DNA of 49,592 bases from Brassicibacter mesophilus (GCF_050433385.1 NZ_JBNPXI010000029.1:1-49592); one strand, 5' to 3'; shown: positions 16,743-26,298, counted from the stretch's first letter. Numbers and translations are program-made. Notes: generated from the sequence alone by a model not told the origin.

Positions 16743-18062
16743 TTATTCTACCAATAGATTTGGAACAGTATAGTATCCATGTAGCCCAGATATTATACTA
16801 TTTTTACCTATTCTAGTATATAATCCAGCTAGTTTTTCGTTATACATAAACAATCCTATTATATGCCCAAATTTACTTACTTTAAGCTCATCTTTTTCGA
16901 GCTCAATAAAGTCTCTAGTATATGGTATGCAAAATTCCTGCAATAGATAGTCATTATTCCAGCATTGATCTAGTTTTTCTTTCCACTGGTTTTGTGTGAA
17001 GTCTCTTCCAGCATACACGCCTTTAGAAGCATATAAATCTACTGGCTTAATAATGTATTTATCTTTGTTGTTTAATGCTTCTTCATATATTATCTTATTC
17101 CCACTAAGTTCTTTAGTATAAGGGATATGAGCTTTAATATATTTCTTTTCTTCATCCGTGAATAATTCTTGTGTATCTTCATCGTGAAGAATCTTAAATA
17201 TTATCTTATTATGCATTATCTGTGATTTAACTGGACCAATTACACAAACAGCTTTATCTCTATATGCATTTATTAAGTCCTGTATTTCTTCGCTTCGCTC
17301 TATAAGCTCTCTAGTTACAATTCTTCTATAGATCAAATCAATCTTCATGTCATTAAAGAACAATTCACTACCATCATACCGTAATTCTCTAGGATCTACA
17401 ATTTCTGTTCTATATCCACGTTCAATATATGCCTTTTTAAATTCTTCAAATTCAGCTGGAGTTCCACTCTCTTCAAAATCTACAATGGCCACATTAGGTT
17501 TTTCTATTTTATCATTAAACCTCTTAAAAGTTTCAATACTTTCATCAACCCACTTATATATGAGCTCAAAATAACTTAGTCTATATTTTTTTTGCATCCT
17601 TTTTGCTGGCTCTGCCTCTAAAAGTATTCTAGCAATTGTATTATCTTCATTCATAGCTGATGATCCATCAGTATTGAGTTCACAAAACTTGAACTCCTCT
17701 CCTCCTCCATAAAAGATATCAAATCTTCCAATAGGGACGTTAATATCATACCCGTGATCAACTAGTATAAGCTCTTCTAAAAGTTTAGGATACCCAAATT
17801 TCAATCTAAACTCAGATGATTCCTTGTATTTGTCAACTACTTTATTTGTTATTGACATTAAAGTTCGTCCGATATTTTCAAATGTTTCTATGTCCTGCTT
17901 AGTAAAAATCATTGGTTGATATAAAAATGGAATTGGCTTTCCTTTATATTTTGCATTAGAGTTCGCAACCTTCTCTACTGTTTTTTTATAGTCCTCAAGA
18001 AAGTTATTATCATCATTTTTAACTATTTCAATATACTCGTTAGTGAGTTTTATTGCATCCAC
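16743..18062 (-). CDS. ATP-grasp amide ligase, glutathionylspermidine-synthase-like (candidate glutathione synthetase)
   Basis: The 439-residue protein has the layout of circularly permuted ATP-grasp / glutathionylspermidine synthase relatives. The metal- and nucleotide-binding blocks FKFCELNTDGSSAMNED (about 127-143) and KYIIKPVDLYASKGVYAGR (about 335-353) and a late LLQEFCIP are visible. It starts with GTG at 18062, inside the last 13 nt of the glutamate-cysteine ligase gene, with GAGGTGATG upstream, so the two are translationally coupled. That pairing strongly suggests it adds a second residue (glycine or an amine) to gamma-glutamylcysteine. It is not the GshB or GshF type of glutathione synthetase. 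The fold assignment comes from motifs; the product is inferred. Confidence 0.72.
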   Translation of the reverse strand: MDAIKLTNEYIEIVKNDDNNFLEDYKKTVEKVANSNAKYKGKPIPFLYQPMIFTKQDIETFENIGRTLMSITNKVVDKYKESSEFRLKFGYPKLLEELILVDHGYDINVPIGRFDIFYGGGEEFKFCELNTDGSSAMNEDNTIARILLEAEPAKRMQKKYRLSYFELIYKWVDESIETFKRFNDKIEKPNVAIVDFEESGTPAEFEEFKKAYIERGYRTEIVDPRELRYDGSELFFNDMKIDLIYRRIVTRELIERSEEIQDLINAYRDKAVCVIGPVKSQIMHNKIIFKILHDEDTQELFTDEEKKYIKAHIPYTKELSGNKIIYEEALNNKDKYIIKPVDLYASKGVYAGRDFTQNQWKEKLDQCWNNDYLLQEFCIPYTRDFIELEKDELKVSKFGHIIGLFMYNEKLAGLYTRIGKNSIISGLHGYYTVPNLLVE

Positions 18063-19369
18063 AGCTCATCACCTCTATCAAGTTTATTATTTATAAAACA
18101 CCACTTAAGCGCTTCTTTTTTACCTAATTCAAGCCTCTGTTTAGTGATTTGTGAAGGAACTTTTCTACTATTAATCATGTCTTCTAAAGGCATTAAATAC
18201 TCTTTTTCTATGTCACTAAGCTTGTCTTTTGAAATAGCTATAAGCCATTTACCAACTTCATACACTGATTTATCTTTTATATTAGTATATAATCCTTTTT
18301 CAACAATATCTTTTTTAGCTGCATTAATGTCATCAATATTCAAAGTTTTAACGTATTCATAGACTTTGTCTAAGTTACTTTGATCATATAAAATACCTTT
18401 CCACAATGCAATAGCAGCAAAATTCAGTGGATATGGTACTGCATCCATCATCCTTACTTCGATATATTTTTTAGTTCTCACATCTGGAAAAACCATTGTT
18501 AATACATGCTCTAACTCTTTTAGTAAGTAATCCTCCGGATTAAATATTTCTTTATATATCTTTTTATCAGTAAATATAATTGATTCTCCATTATCAATAA
18601 ATATAGGAGGTTTATTTAAAATGTATTCTGCATATTGTTCATATCCAAATAAGCCACCAAATGTCTTATCTACAATTCCGCACCTATCACTATCACAGTT
18701 CTCCCAGATAATATTTCTCAAGCAATGCTCACTTGATTCATTACCCTCAAAAAAAGGAGAGTTATCAAACATTGCATATATAACTGGCGAAAGTGCATTA
18801 GCTATTTTAAATTTCTTAGCATAGTCTTCTTCTGACTTGTAGTCTATAGATAGTTGCACTGAAGCAGTACCTTTCATCATGTTATGCGCATATCTTCCCT
18901 TTGATTTAAAGTACTCAAACATATATCCATATCTTTTCTTAGGTATTATCTTTATATCTGAAATCTTACTTTCAGGCTGATATCCTGTTGCTATTAAGGT
19001 TTGATTCTTAGCATCTAGTATGGGGACTATCTCATCTAAAAATCTTGTATACTCTTTTTTAATATCTTCAATATTTTTATATGGTTTAATGCTAAGCTCT
19101 AATTGACTTCCAGGCTCAAGAGTTATAGTCGTACCATCCTTACTTAATCCTAAAAGATAATCTCCTTCATATTTCCCTTGCCATCCAGTTGAGAGAAGTT
19201 TTTTTAATGTGTCTTCTACTCCATGAGTTCCATAATAAGATATAGTTTTTAAGCTGTTCTTGTCAACTATAAAGTGTTCAAATTCAACTCCTATATTAAA
19301 GTTCTCTTCTTCTTTTTCATTGCTCTTAAAATACTTTGCTATCTCTTCTACTTGTTTTTTATTGTTCAC
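18050..19369 (-). CDS. gshA: Glutamate-cysteine ligase, GCS2 family
   Basis: About 439 residues from the chosen start. GCS2-family motifs are visible: NIGVEFEHFIVD (near residue 25), DYLLGLSKDGTTITLEPGSQLELS (with a gap), YAHNMMKGTASVQLSIDY, and late KYIEVRMMDAVPYPLNFAA. It makes gamma-glutamylcysteine from glutamate and cysteine with ATP, the committed step to low-molecular-weight thiols. This plant / alphaproteobacterial type is not the usual form in Firmicutes, where the GshF fusion is better known. I place the start at GTG 19369, because GGGGGA sits 6 nt before it. The further in-frame ATG (19414) overlaps a TATAAT and lacks a ribosome site. It overlaps the downstream ATP-grasp gene by 13 nt. 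Confidence 0.85.
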   Translation of the reverse strand: MNNKKQVEEIAKYFKSNEKEEENFNIGVEFEHFIVDKNSLKTISYYGTHGVEDTLKKLLSTGWQGKYEGDYLLGLSKDGTTITLEPGSQLELSIKPYKNIEDIKKEYTRFLDEIVPILDAKNQTLIATGYQPESKISDIKIIPKKRYGYMFEYFKSKGRYAHNMMKGTASVQLSIDYKSEEDYAKKFKIANALSPVIYAMFDNSPFFEGNESSEHCLRNIIWENCDSDRCGIVDKTFGGLFGYEQYAEYILNKPPIFIDNGESIIFTDKKIYKEIFNPEDYLLKELEHVLTMVFPDVRTKKYIEVRMMDAVPYPLNFAAIALWKGILYDQSNLDKVYEYVKTLNIDDINAAKKDIVEKGLYTNIKDKSVYEVGKWLIAISKDKLSDIEKEYLMPLEDMINSRKVPSQITKQRLELGKKEALKWCFINNKLDRGDELWMQ

Positions 19370-19513
19370 TAACTTCCCCCACTTTCTTATACTTTCAATA
19401 CCTATTATACCCATATAATTACTAGGGATAACATAAAATTATATTCAAGTATTATTATTTCATTGCGGATAATATGTATACTATATCATACAGTCAATTA
19501 TTAATATTAAACA

Positions 19514-19551
19514 AAATGCGTTGGCAAGATAATTATCTTACCAACGCATTT
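19514..19551. terminator. Terminator after rubrerythrin
   Basis: A nearly perfect 38-bp palindrome (AAATGCGTTGG...CCAACGCATTT around AAGATAATTATCTT, one mismatch) lies 26 nt past the rubrerythrin stop. Confidence 0.75.
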
Positions 19552-19577
19552 ATATGTCATTTATAATTATAATTTAT

Positions 19578-20126
19578 TTATTTTCCAAAATATCTCTTAA
19601 GTAATCCTTGGAATGCAGCACCATGTCTTGCTTCGTCTTTACACATTTCATGCACTGTATCATGAATAGCATCGTAGTTAAGCTGTTTTGCTCTTGTAGC
19701 TAAATCTTTCTTACCTTGGCAAGCACCAAACTCAGCATCTACTCTTAATTGTAGGTTTTTCTCTGTATCAGCATTTACTACTTCTCCTAATAGTTCAGCA
19801 AACTTTGCTGCATGATCAGCTTCTTCAAAAGCAATTCTTTTATATGCTTCAGCTATTTCTGGGTATCCTTCTCTATCAGCTTGACGGCTCATAGCAAGAT
19901 ACATTCCTACTTCTGTACATTCTCCCATAAAGTTAGCCTTAAGCCCTTCTAAAACTTCAGTATCAATATCCTTAGCAACACCTATTCTATGTTCATCAGC
20001 CCACTGTAATTTATCATCTGTTTTCTCAACAAATTTTTCTTTAGGAGCTTTACATAGAGGACATTGTTCTGGTGCCTCATCTCCTTCATGTACATATCCA
20101 CAAACTAAGCATACAAATTTTTTCAT
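19578..20126 (-). CDS. Reverse rubrerythrin (NADH peroxidase-type)
   Basis: The 182-residue protein has the rubredoxin domain first: Cys 6, 9, 22 and 25 (CLVCG and CPLC) bind a mononuclear iron. The ferritin-like diiron domain follows (about 50-180) with carboxylate/His motifs GECTEVGMY, FEEADHAAKF and DEARHGAAF. This inverted order defines reverse rubrerythrins, which in clostridia reduce hydrogen peroxide and protect against air. GGGAGG precedes the ATG. It is a single-gene unit ending in a strong hairpin. PerR control would be expected for such a gene, but I found no convincing PerR box in the 330-nt upstream gap. Confidence 0.93.
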   Translation of the reverse strand: MKKFVCLVCGYVHEGDEAPEQCPLCKAPKEKFVEKTDDKLQWADEHRIGVAKDIDTEVLEGLKANFMGECTEVGMYLAMSRQADREGYPEIAEAYKRIAFEEADHAAKFAELLGEVVNADTEKNLQLRVDAEFGACQGKKDLATRAKQLNYDAIHDTVHEMCKDEARHGAAFQGLLKRYFGK

Positions 20127-20458
20127 ATTTAAATCCTCCCTTAATTTTATATTAATATCAAACCAATGTAATTAATACCCGCTTTTTTTAAAAAGTAACA
20201 CATAATTTATAAACTTATTTTGAATATTTTTATGGTGTAACACACTCTAAGGTTATGAAATAAAACTAGTTGAGATAATATATTGTATTATGCACCTTAA
20301 ACAAAAGAGAGCTTACACATCATTGTGAGCGTCCTTTTGTTTATTTCAATTTATTCCTCCTCGATATTTTTTTATTGTTTATCAATAAATATTTATTGAT
20401 TATTATGATGCTTTGTAGTATATTATTTATAAGACTGGTATTAAGGAGGTTAAATGAT
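20127..20458. other. Intergenic region with one hairpin
   Basis: The 330-nt region between divergent genes has no coding signal. It contains an interrupted hairpin at 20301-20340 (ACAAAAG with CTTTTGT, inner GCTTAC with GTGAGC, 3x3 internal loop), followed by T-rich sequence. The promoters for rubrerythrin and for the DUF2975 gene must lie here, but neither is near consensus. Confidence 0.4.
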
Positions 20459-20923
20459 ATGAAAATTTTAGGTGAAAAATCATTGTCAGCAATAGTAAAG
20501 AGACTTCTAGATCTAATTTTTATTGGTGGTATCATGATTACATTAAGCTTACCGATTTCATTAAAATGGTATTTAAATCATACCTATGAAGGCTCAAACG
20601 TGAAGATTTACTATTTCCTCATTATTCTTTTATCCGTTACAGGGATATTGGCTTTAATCATTGTTAACGAAATTAGAAAAATATTTAATACACTAAAAAG
20701 AAAAGATCCTTTTGTATTAGGTAATGTAAAGAGTCTTAAGCGCATGGGAATAGCTGCTTTCTTAATATCCTTTGCATATATTTTTAAAATAATATTTTAT
20801 AATTCTTTTATGACAGTTATCGTCCTAATGGTCTTTGTTATAGCTGGATTCTTTTCTATAATTTTAGCTGAAGTATTTCGACAAGCAGTGATATTCAAAG
20901 AAGAAAATGATCTTACTATATAG
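20459..20923 (+). CDS. DUF2975-like membrane protein
   Basis: The 155-residue protein has four predicted spans: about 15-35, 50-75, 95-120 and 120-145. Its MKILGEKSLSAIVKRLLDL start, the loop IRKIFNTLKRKDPFVLGNVKSLKRM and the end AEVFRQAVIFKEENDLTI fit DUF2975, membrane proteins typically encoded next to a tiny Xre-type regulator. The start at 20459 has AAGGAGG 9 nt before it; the open frame extends further upstream without another ribosome site. The regulator follows 12 nt downstream. Function unknown; the pair probably forms a membrane-linked regulatory unit. Confidence 0.85.
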   Translation: MKILGEKSLSAIVKRLLDLIFIGGIMITLSLPISLKWYLNHTYEGSNVKIYYFLIILLSVTGILALIIVNEIRKIFNTLKRKDPFVLGNVKSLKRMGIAAFLISFAYIFKIIFYNSFMTVIVLMVFVIAGFFSIILAEVFRQAVIFKEENDLTI

Positions 20924-20935
20924 AGGAGGGAAATA

Positions 20936-21157
20936 ATGCCTATCGTTGTTAATTTGGATGTTATGATGGCAAAGAGAAAAATTGGATTATCAGAGCTGGC
21001 AGAAAAACTTGGTATTACTAATGCAAATTTATCTATTTTAAAAAATAACAAAGCCAAAGCAGTTCGATTCACTACCTTGGAGGCTATATGCAAGGCTCTA
21101 GATTGTCAGCCTGGAGATATATTAGAATATGTTGAAGATAAAAATGATAAAGATTAA
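20936..21157 (+). CDS. Small Cro/CI-type (YozG-like) transcriptional regulator
   Basis: The 73-residue protein is almost entirely one helix-turn-helix domain: IGLSELAEKLGITNANLSILKNNKAKAVRF (with flanks) and LEAICKALDCQPGDILEY, the classic small Xre pattern. GAGGAGGG precedes the ATG. It is flanked at close range by the DUF2975 gene (12 nt before) and the large membrane protein (11 nt after), so the three form one operon. It probably regulates its own operon, with the membrane protein as sensor or antagonist. Confidence 0.9.
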   Translation: MPIVVNLDVMMAKRKIGLSELAEKLGITNANLSILKNNKAKAVRFTTLEAICKALDCQPGDILEYVEDKNDKD

Positions 21158-21168
21158 GAGGTGCAAAT

Positions 21169-22707
21169 ATGCTAAAACAAAATAAGTTAATCATAAATAG
21201 TTTGCTAATAGGTGTATTATATACAATTTTGTTCTATAACAAAACAACTGGTATTTCATATCCTATTTTTGTTATGTTAATTACTTTACTCCTCGTCAAT
21301 ACTCTAAAGCAAACCAATAAACTAAAAAAAGACTCGGGTTGGTATTTTTTAATACCTATAGTACTACTATCTATAAGGTATTTTATCAGCAGCAATAGTT
21401 TTTTTCACTTTTTTAATCACATAAGCAATGTAACTCTTTTTTTAGGAATGACTTTGTTGCTTATAGGAAAAGAACCTTATAATTTTGAAACATTTAGCTT
21501 TTTACTTAAAATTATTAAAGCAATTTTCTGTCCATTTAGTTACTTTTTAAAACCTTATTCATACTTATATAAAAAACTAGTATATGAAAAAAAACAGAAT
21601 CACAATACACAATTGAAAAAGATATTTGTCGGTATATTGATTTCAGCTCCTATTCTAATTGTTATAATAGCTTTACTAAGTTCTGCTGATATTGTTTTTA
21701 GTGAAATGATATCATTTCTTCCAACGAAGCTTTCATACGTCTTAAGAAATGCGAATTTTATTAATACTGTTGCTCAACTATTACTTATAGTATTTGTAGC
21801 AACTTACTCCTATAGTTGTATTTACTATTTATTTACTCCTATTGAAATACTAAAAAAAGAAAAGGAAGAAGAAAAAAAAGCTGTAAATAATCAGTTACCT
21901 GCTTCTAAGCAGAATATACCAAACAGCCCAAATGTAGCACTGTCTAAAGAAAAGATTTTTTTTGATTCAACTATATTAACTACTGTGTTAGTAATGATTA
22001 ATATTGTGTATCTAATATTTTGCTTCATTCAATTTACGTACTTATTTAACAACGGATCCAACAACTTACCAGGTGGTTTTACCTATGCTGTATATGCTAG
22101 GCAAGGATTTTTTCAGCTTCTTTTAGTGACAATGCTGAACTTTATTATCATTATTTTAAGCTTTAAGTATACAGATTTTAAGAATTCAAAAACTAATAAA
22201 CGTATTAATGGACTTCTTTTACTTATGGGTACATTCACATATATAATGATCTATTCATCATTTTATAGAATGGGACTTTATTCGCAGAACTATGGATATA
22301 CATACTTGAGAGTATTTGTTTACTTTTTCTTATCCTTAGAAACAGTTTTGTTAGGAGCTACTCTAGTATATATACTAAAACCAAAATTCAATTTAGCAAA
22401 ATTTTATATATTTACATTCTTAATATTTTATATAGGATTAAACTATCTAAATATTGATTCAATGATCGCAAAAAATAATATTGATAGATACTTTGAGACA
22501 GGAAAAATTGATTTTTATTATCTAACAACACTATCTTACGATGCTGTTCCTCAAATAAGCAGGCTATTAGAAACAGAAAATTCATCAATTAGAAGAGAAG
22601 TAGAAGATTATTTTATAGTTCTAAAAAAAGACTTGCAAAATCAATATTCATGGCAAGAGTTCAACCTTTCTCGTTATAGAGCTAGACTTCATTGTCTTAC
22701 TAAATAA
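21169..22707 (+). CDS. Multi-span membrane protein, DUF4173/DUF4153-like
   Basis: The 512-residue protein has about 11-12 membrane spans and a charged cytoplasmic loop (about 225-260, KKEKEEEKKAVNNQ). Length, span pattern and the block FNNGSNNLPGGFTYAVYARQG fit the DUF4173/DUF4153 group of predicted membrane proteins. The last 70 residues (from about FETGKIDFYYL) are soluble and contain no catalytic motif I recognise. It is the third gene of the DUF2975-Xre operon, starting after GAGGTG. Function unknown; the context implies that the small regulator governs it. Confidence 0.72.
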   Translation: MLKQNKLIINSLLIGVLYTILFYNKTTGISYPIFVMLITLLLVNTLKQTNKLKKDSGWYFLIPIVLLSIRYFISSNSFFHFFNHISNVTLFLGMTLLLIGKEPYNFETFSFLLKIIKAIFCPFSYFLKPYSYLYKKLVYEKKQNHNTQLKKIFVGILISAPILIVIIALLSSADIVFSEMISFLPTKLSYVLRNANFINTVAQLLLIVFVATYSYSCIYYLFTPIEILKKEKEEEKKAVNNQLPASKQNIPNSPNVALSKEKIFFDSTILTTVLVMINIVYLIFCFIQFTYLFNNGSNNLPGGFTYAVYARQGFFQLLLVTMLNFIIIILSFKYTDFKNSKTNKRINGLLLLMGTFTYIMIYSSFYRMGLYSQNYGYTYLRVFVYFFLSLETVLLGATLVYILKPKFNLAKFYIFTFLIFYIGLNYLNIDSMIAKNNIDRYFETGKIDFYYLTTLSYDAVPQISRLLETENSSIRREVEDYFIVLKKDLQNQYSWQEFNLSRYRARLHCLTK

Positions 22708-22719
22708 TGAATTATCCAT

Positions 22720-22802
22720 CCTCACTTTATAATTAACATGTAGAAATTTTTAAGAAATTCATGTAAAATCTTATTGATACGTTATTTTTTAGTAAAGTGA
22801 GG
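22720..22802 (+). promoter_or_regulatory. Leader inverted repeat that covers the MATE ribosome site
   Basis: CCTCACTTTA (22720-22729) is perfectly complementary to TAAAGTGAGG (22793-22802), which holds the only SD-like sequence before the MATE gene. A nested weaker hairpin (ACATG...CATGT) lies between them. If transcribed together, the outer pairing would hide the ribosome site. A TA-rich stretch but no clear promoter is visible. Confidence 0.45.
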
Positions 22803-24163
22803 TGTTTGTCATTAATAAACAAACCATAAGGAATGTGCTATCATTAGCGCTACCTGCTGTTGGAGAAATGATATTATATATGTTAATATGGGTTTTCGAT
22901 ACTATGATGGTTGGCCAATACGGTGGTAATCTTACTGTTACTGCAGTTGGTTTAAGCTCAGAGATTATATATACATGTGTAAATATATTAATTTCTGTTG
23001 GAATAGCAATAGGTACTACTTCTCTAGTTGCTAGAAAAGTTGGAGCAAAAGAATATCATCAAGCTGAAGAATATGCAACATTAGGTACATTAGTAACAGT
23101 TGTTATAGCTTTAGTTTTATCATTTGTGTTCTTTACTTTTTCTAAGCAAATATTGACTTTTACAAAAGCTAATACTGAAGTAGTTTCAATAGGTTCAAAA
23201 TATATGCAGATTTGCTCTATAGGAATATTTTTTAGTATGCTTACTTCTACACTAAATGGAGTTTTGAGAGGTTACGGTAATACTAAAACTCCACTTGTAG
23301 CTTCAATAATCGTCAACTTAGTTAATATAAGTTTAGACTGGTTATTGATTTTTGGACACTTTGGTCTTCCTGAATTAGGTACTAAAGGTGCTGCTATAGC
23401 AACAACTACAGCTAATATTTTAGGTTTTCTATTTATAGCTACATTCACATATAAATCATCTGAACTTAAACCTCGAGTTAAATATATAAAGGAATTTAAT
23501 ATTAATGAACTTAAAGAAATGCTCAAATTGTCAATACCTTCAAGTTTACAGGAAGGTGCATTTAGTATAAATAGATTGATTAATACATTTATGATAGTAT
23601 CTTTAGGAAACATAGCTTTTTCTGCGAATCAAATAACCACAACGATTGAATCATTATCATTTATGCCTGGATGGGGATTCGCAGTTGCTGCTACTACATT
23701 AGTGGGTCACAAGATTGGAGAAAAAAATATCAAAAAAGCTAAAGAATATGCCAATACTTGTTTGGTTCTAGGTGCAGGTATTATGGGTATCTGTTCTTTA
23801 CTCTTTTTACTATTTCCTAATTTTTTAATTAATCTATTTATAAATGAGAGTGAAGTAGAGGTAATAAGATTGGGAGCTATATGTCTCATGATAGCCTCCA
23901 TTGAACAAATACCGATGGGAGTATCTATGATAATAGGAGGATCACTAAAAGGTTCTGGAGACACTAAGAGTCCCTTTATTGTTTCAGTAATTTCTAATTG
24001 GTTTATAAGACTGCCTCTAATGTATTATTTTATATTTATCCGTAAAACTCCAGTGACATATGTTTGGACAATTACTGCAATACAATGGGGTTTCGATGCC
24101 GTCCTCATTTACATCATATATAAAAGAAAATTTAAACAGGAAAATAGTTTACTTGCTTTGTAG
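22802..24163 (+). CDS. MATE family multidrug exporter
   Basis: The 453-residue protein has twelve spans in two homologous halves. NVLSLALPAVGEMILYMLIWVFD (with the usual start) opens the first half, LLIFGHFGLPELGTKGAAIATT is the conserved mid-protein signature, and MLKLSIPSSLQEG opens the second half. MATE pumps expel cationic drugs and metabolites in exchange for sodium or protons. The start is unclear: GTG at 22802 keeps the frame, but the SD-like GAGGTG overlaps it and is better spaced for ATT at 22811. A terminator shared with the convergent S9 peptidase follows. Confidence 0.88.
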   Translation: MFVINKQTIRNVLSLALPAVGEMILYMLIWVFDTMMVGQYGGNLTVTAVGLSSEIIYTCVNILISVGIAIGTTSLVARKVGAKEYHQAEEYATLGTLVTVVIALVLSFVFFTFSKQILTFTKANTEVVSIGSKYMQICSIGIFFSMLTSTLNGVLRGYGNTKTPLVASIIVNLVNISLDWLLIFGHFGLPELGTKGAAIATTTANILGFLFIATFTYKSSELKPRVKYIKEFNINELKEMLKLSIPSSLQEGAFSINRLINTFMIVSLGNIAFSANQITTTIESLSFMPGWGFAVAATTLVGHKIGEKNIKKAKEYANTCLVLGAGIMGICSLLFLLFPNFLINLFINESEVEVIRLGAICLMIASIEQIPMGVSMIIGGSLKGSGDTKSPFIVSVISNWFIRLPLMYYFIFIRKTPVTYVWTITAIQWGFDAVLIYIIYKRKFKQENSLLAL

Positions 24164-24185
24164 CTATATAAATTTGAAGCAAAAT

Positions 24186-24243
24186 GAAAGAAACCAGCTA
24201 ATAGCTTCTACATATAAGCAGCCTTTAGGTGGTTTCTTTTAGA
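24186..24243. terminator. Bidirectional terminator between MATE and S9 peptidase genes
   Basis: GAAAGAAACCA pairs with TGGTTTCTTTT across a 35-nt loop that has further inner pairing. T-rich sequence flanks both sides. Confidence 0.65.
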
Positions 24244-24263
24244 TTCATTTATAGCATACTACT

Positions 24264-26276
24264 TTACTTGTCATCCAACTTTATCAACTCATCAATACTC
24301 TCTCCTAATATATAATGACAAAACCATAGTAGATTTTGCTTCATAATAGCTCTATTGAATCCTGGTTTATCAGGAACATGACCCATTCCTTTAAATATTA
24401 CTAGCTCAGTCTCAACTCCCATATCATTTAATCCCTGATATAATTCATATGCATTCGGAGTTGGAACTCTAGCATCTTTTTCACCATGCTGAATCAAAGT
24501 AGGCGTGCATGCAGATTTTATATAAGTCATTGGAGATGTTTTTGCGTATATTTCAGGGTCATTCCAAGGATTATCTCCAAGATACATTCTAGTAAATGGA
24601 TGAATATCTGTATTTACATAGTACGTAACCCAGTTACTAATTCCAGCTCCAACCGAAACTGCCTTAAATCTATCACTATATGTTGTACAGAAAGCAGAGA
24701 TATATCCTCCTTGACTCCACCCCATTACTCCTATATTATCTTTATCAGCCAAACCCTCCCCTATAAGCATATCTACACCAGAAATTACATCATCATAATC
24801 CCCTATTCCCAGCTTTCTATAGTTAGCCTTTAGAAAATCATTACCATATCCTGAGCTACCTCTATAATTAGGCTCTAATACTAAAAATCCTTTTTCAGTG
24901 AGTTGCTCAATAGGATACAATTTCCCATATGTAGGTATTGGAAAAGAAGCCCATGTAGGTCCTCCGTGGATTACTACTAATAAAGGATATTTCCTTGATG
25001 AATCATAATCATATGGCATAGACAGTACCCCTTCTATTTCTAATCCATCACTGCTCTGCCAAGAGATTACCTCTTTTCTACTTAAAAGTCTTCCTCCATG
25101 AATTTCATTCTCATTAGTTATCTTTTTACCATCTAAATAAACTTCAAATCTTTCTGTGGACGATGCTTTTATGAAGGCTAAGTGTTTACCATCCTTTGAT
25201 ATATAAGATTTAATTATAAAACAGTCGTCTTTATTATCTAGTATATTAAACTCTCCGTTTTCAGAAATCATACCAATTAAATAGTTAGTTTTATCCTGCC
25301 AATTAACTAGAATTCCCCTATCTGTCCAACGAATTGGTGTTGCATTCCTGTCAAGCTGTGGTAATAGAAAAGTACTTTTTCCACTTTCAATATCATAAAC
25401 TGCTAATTTACTATCATCTATTTTGTTTTTATAATATTCTTTTTCATTAATAGACCTTGTATAGCATATCTTTAAACCATCTGGAGAGAACACAACATTA
25501 CTGTCAATAATTGCATCAATATTTAACTTGTTTATATTTTTCGACTCTGTGTCAAGTATATATAAATCAACATTATTATAATCCTTCATATCAGGTGTAG
25601 GAGTAGCTGCAAAAACAATACTTTTACCATCAGTAGAAATATCAAATCCTTGAATATGAGAGTTCTTTCCATCGGTCAGCTGACATACTGTCTCATCATT
25701 TTTTTGCTCGTTATCTATCAAGTCTTTCGGTGTAGTATATTGTTTGGTTGTACTGTCTATTCCTTTTTCTATCTCTAAATAATACAGACAGTTACATCTA
25801 TATTCTCTATCAACATATCTAAAGTCACCATATGTCTCTTTACGTCTTTTTATTATCTTTGATTCAGGTACTTTTGCTAGATAGTAAATCCCTCTACCAT
25901 CTGGTGACCATTTAAAGCTCTCTACACTTTCTCCCCCTGTTGTAATCTGAACACCATTGTGTTCATCAAAGGATTTTAAAAAAATAAGTGTTTTCTTTTT
26001 CTCTTTTTCTCCAACTGGACTAAGGTATGCTAAAAGCTTTGAGTCTGGAGACCATAAAGGATGTGAGCTTTCACATTGACCTGTAGTTAAGGGATAATGC
26101 TTATCGCCTTCTTTTTCGTATATCCACACATGATTTACAAACTTATTATTCTCCCAATCCGTAGATTTTTTAACGTATGCCACATTTTCTCCATTATCAC
26201 TTAAGGATACATTTTCTAGACTAGGAAGTGCAACTATCTCTTCAATCGTTAAATACTTTCCATTATTTTCAGTCAT
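24264..26276 (-). CDS. S9 family peptidase (prolyl oligopeptidase / acylaminoacyl-peptidase type)
   Basis: The 670-residue protein has a beta-propeller of WD-like repeats (about 15-400: LWSPDSKLLAYLS, FKWSPDGRGIYYLA, FSPDGLKICYTR). An alpha/beta-hydrolase domain follows, with HGGPTWASF as oxyanion region, nucleophile Ser in GWSQGGY, Asp in HGEKDARVP and His in GHVPDKP: a complete triad. No signal peptide is seen, so it acts in the cytosol on short peptides or acylated N-termini. AAGGGGGA precedes the ATG. It begins 22 nt after the 48-codon small gene, which itself follows jetD by 22 nt, so it may be the last gene of the Wadjet transcription unit. S9 peptidases are also common housekeeping genes, so a defence role is only a possibility. 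Confidence 0.92.
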   Translation of the reverse strand: MTENNGKYLTIEEIVALPSLENVSLSDNGENVAYVKKSTDWENNKFVNHVWIYEKEGDKHYPLTTGQCESSHPLWSPDSKLLAYLSPVGEKEKKKTLIFLKSFDEHNGVQITTGGESVESFKWSPDGRGIYYLAKVPESKIIKRRKETYGDFRYVDREYRCNCLYYLEIEKGIDSTTKQYTTPKDLIDNEQKNDETVCQLTDGKNSHIQGFDISTDGKSIVFAATPTPDMKDYNNVDLYILDTESKNINKLNIDAIIDSNVVFSPDGLKICYTRSINEKEYYKNKIDDSKLAVYDIESGKSTFLLPQLDRNATPIRWTDRGILVNWQDKTNYLIGMISENGEFNILDNKDDCFIIKSYISKDGKHLAFIKASSTERFEVYLDGKKITNENEIHGGRLLSRKEVISWQSSDGLEIEGVLSMPYDYDSSRKYPLLVVIHGGPTWASFPIPTYGKLYPIEQLTEKGFLVLEPNYRGSSGYGNDFLKANYRKLGIGDYDDVISGVDMLIGEGLADKDNIGVMGWSQGGYISAFCTTYSDRFKAVSVGAGISNWVTYYVNTDIHPFTRMYLGDNPWNDPEIYAKTSPMTYIKSACTPTLIQHGEKDARVPTPNAYELYQGLNDMGVETELVIFKGMGHVPDKPGFNRAIMKQNLLWFCHYILGESIDELIKLDDK

Positions 26277-26298
26277 ACTAGTTCCCCCTTAGTTTGCT

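Noticed and set aside
20127..20458. PerR box upstream of rubrerythrin
   Set aside because: Only a loose half-match (ATAAATTAT) exists; it lacks the symmetric TTATAAT-ATTATAA pattern.
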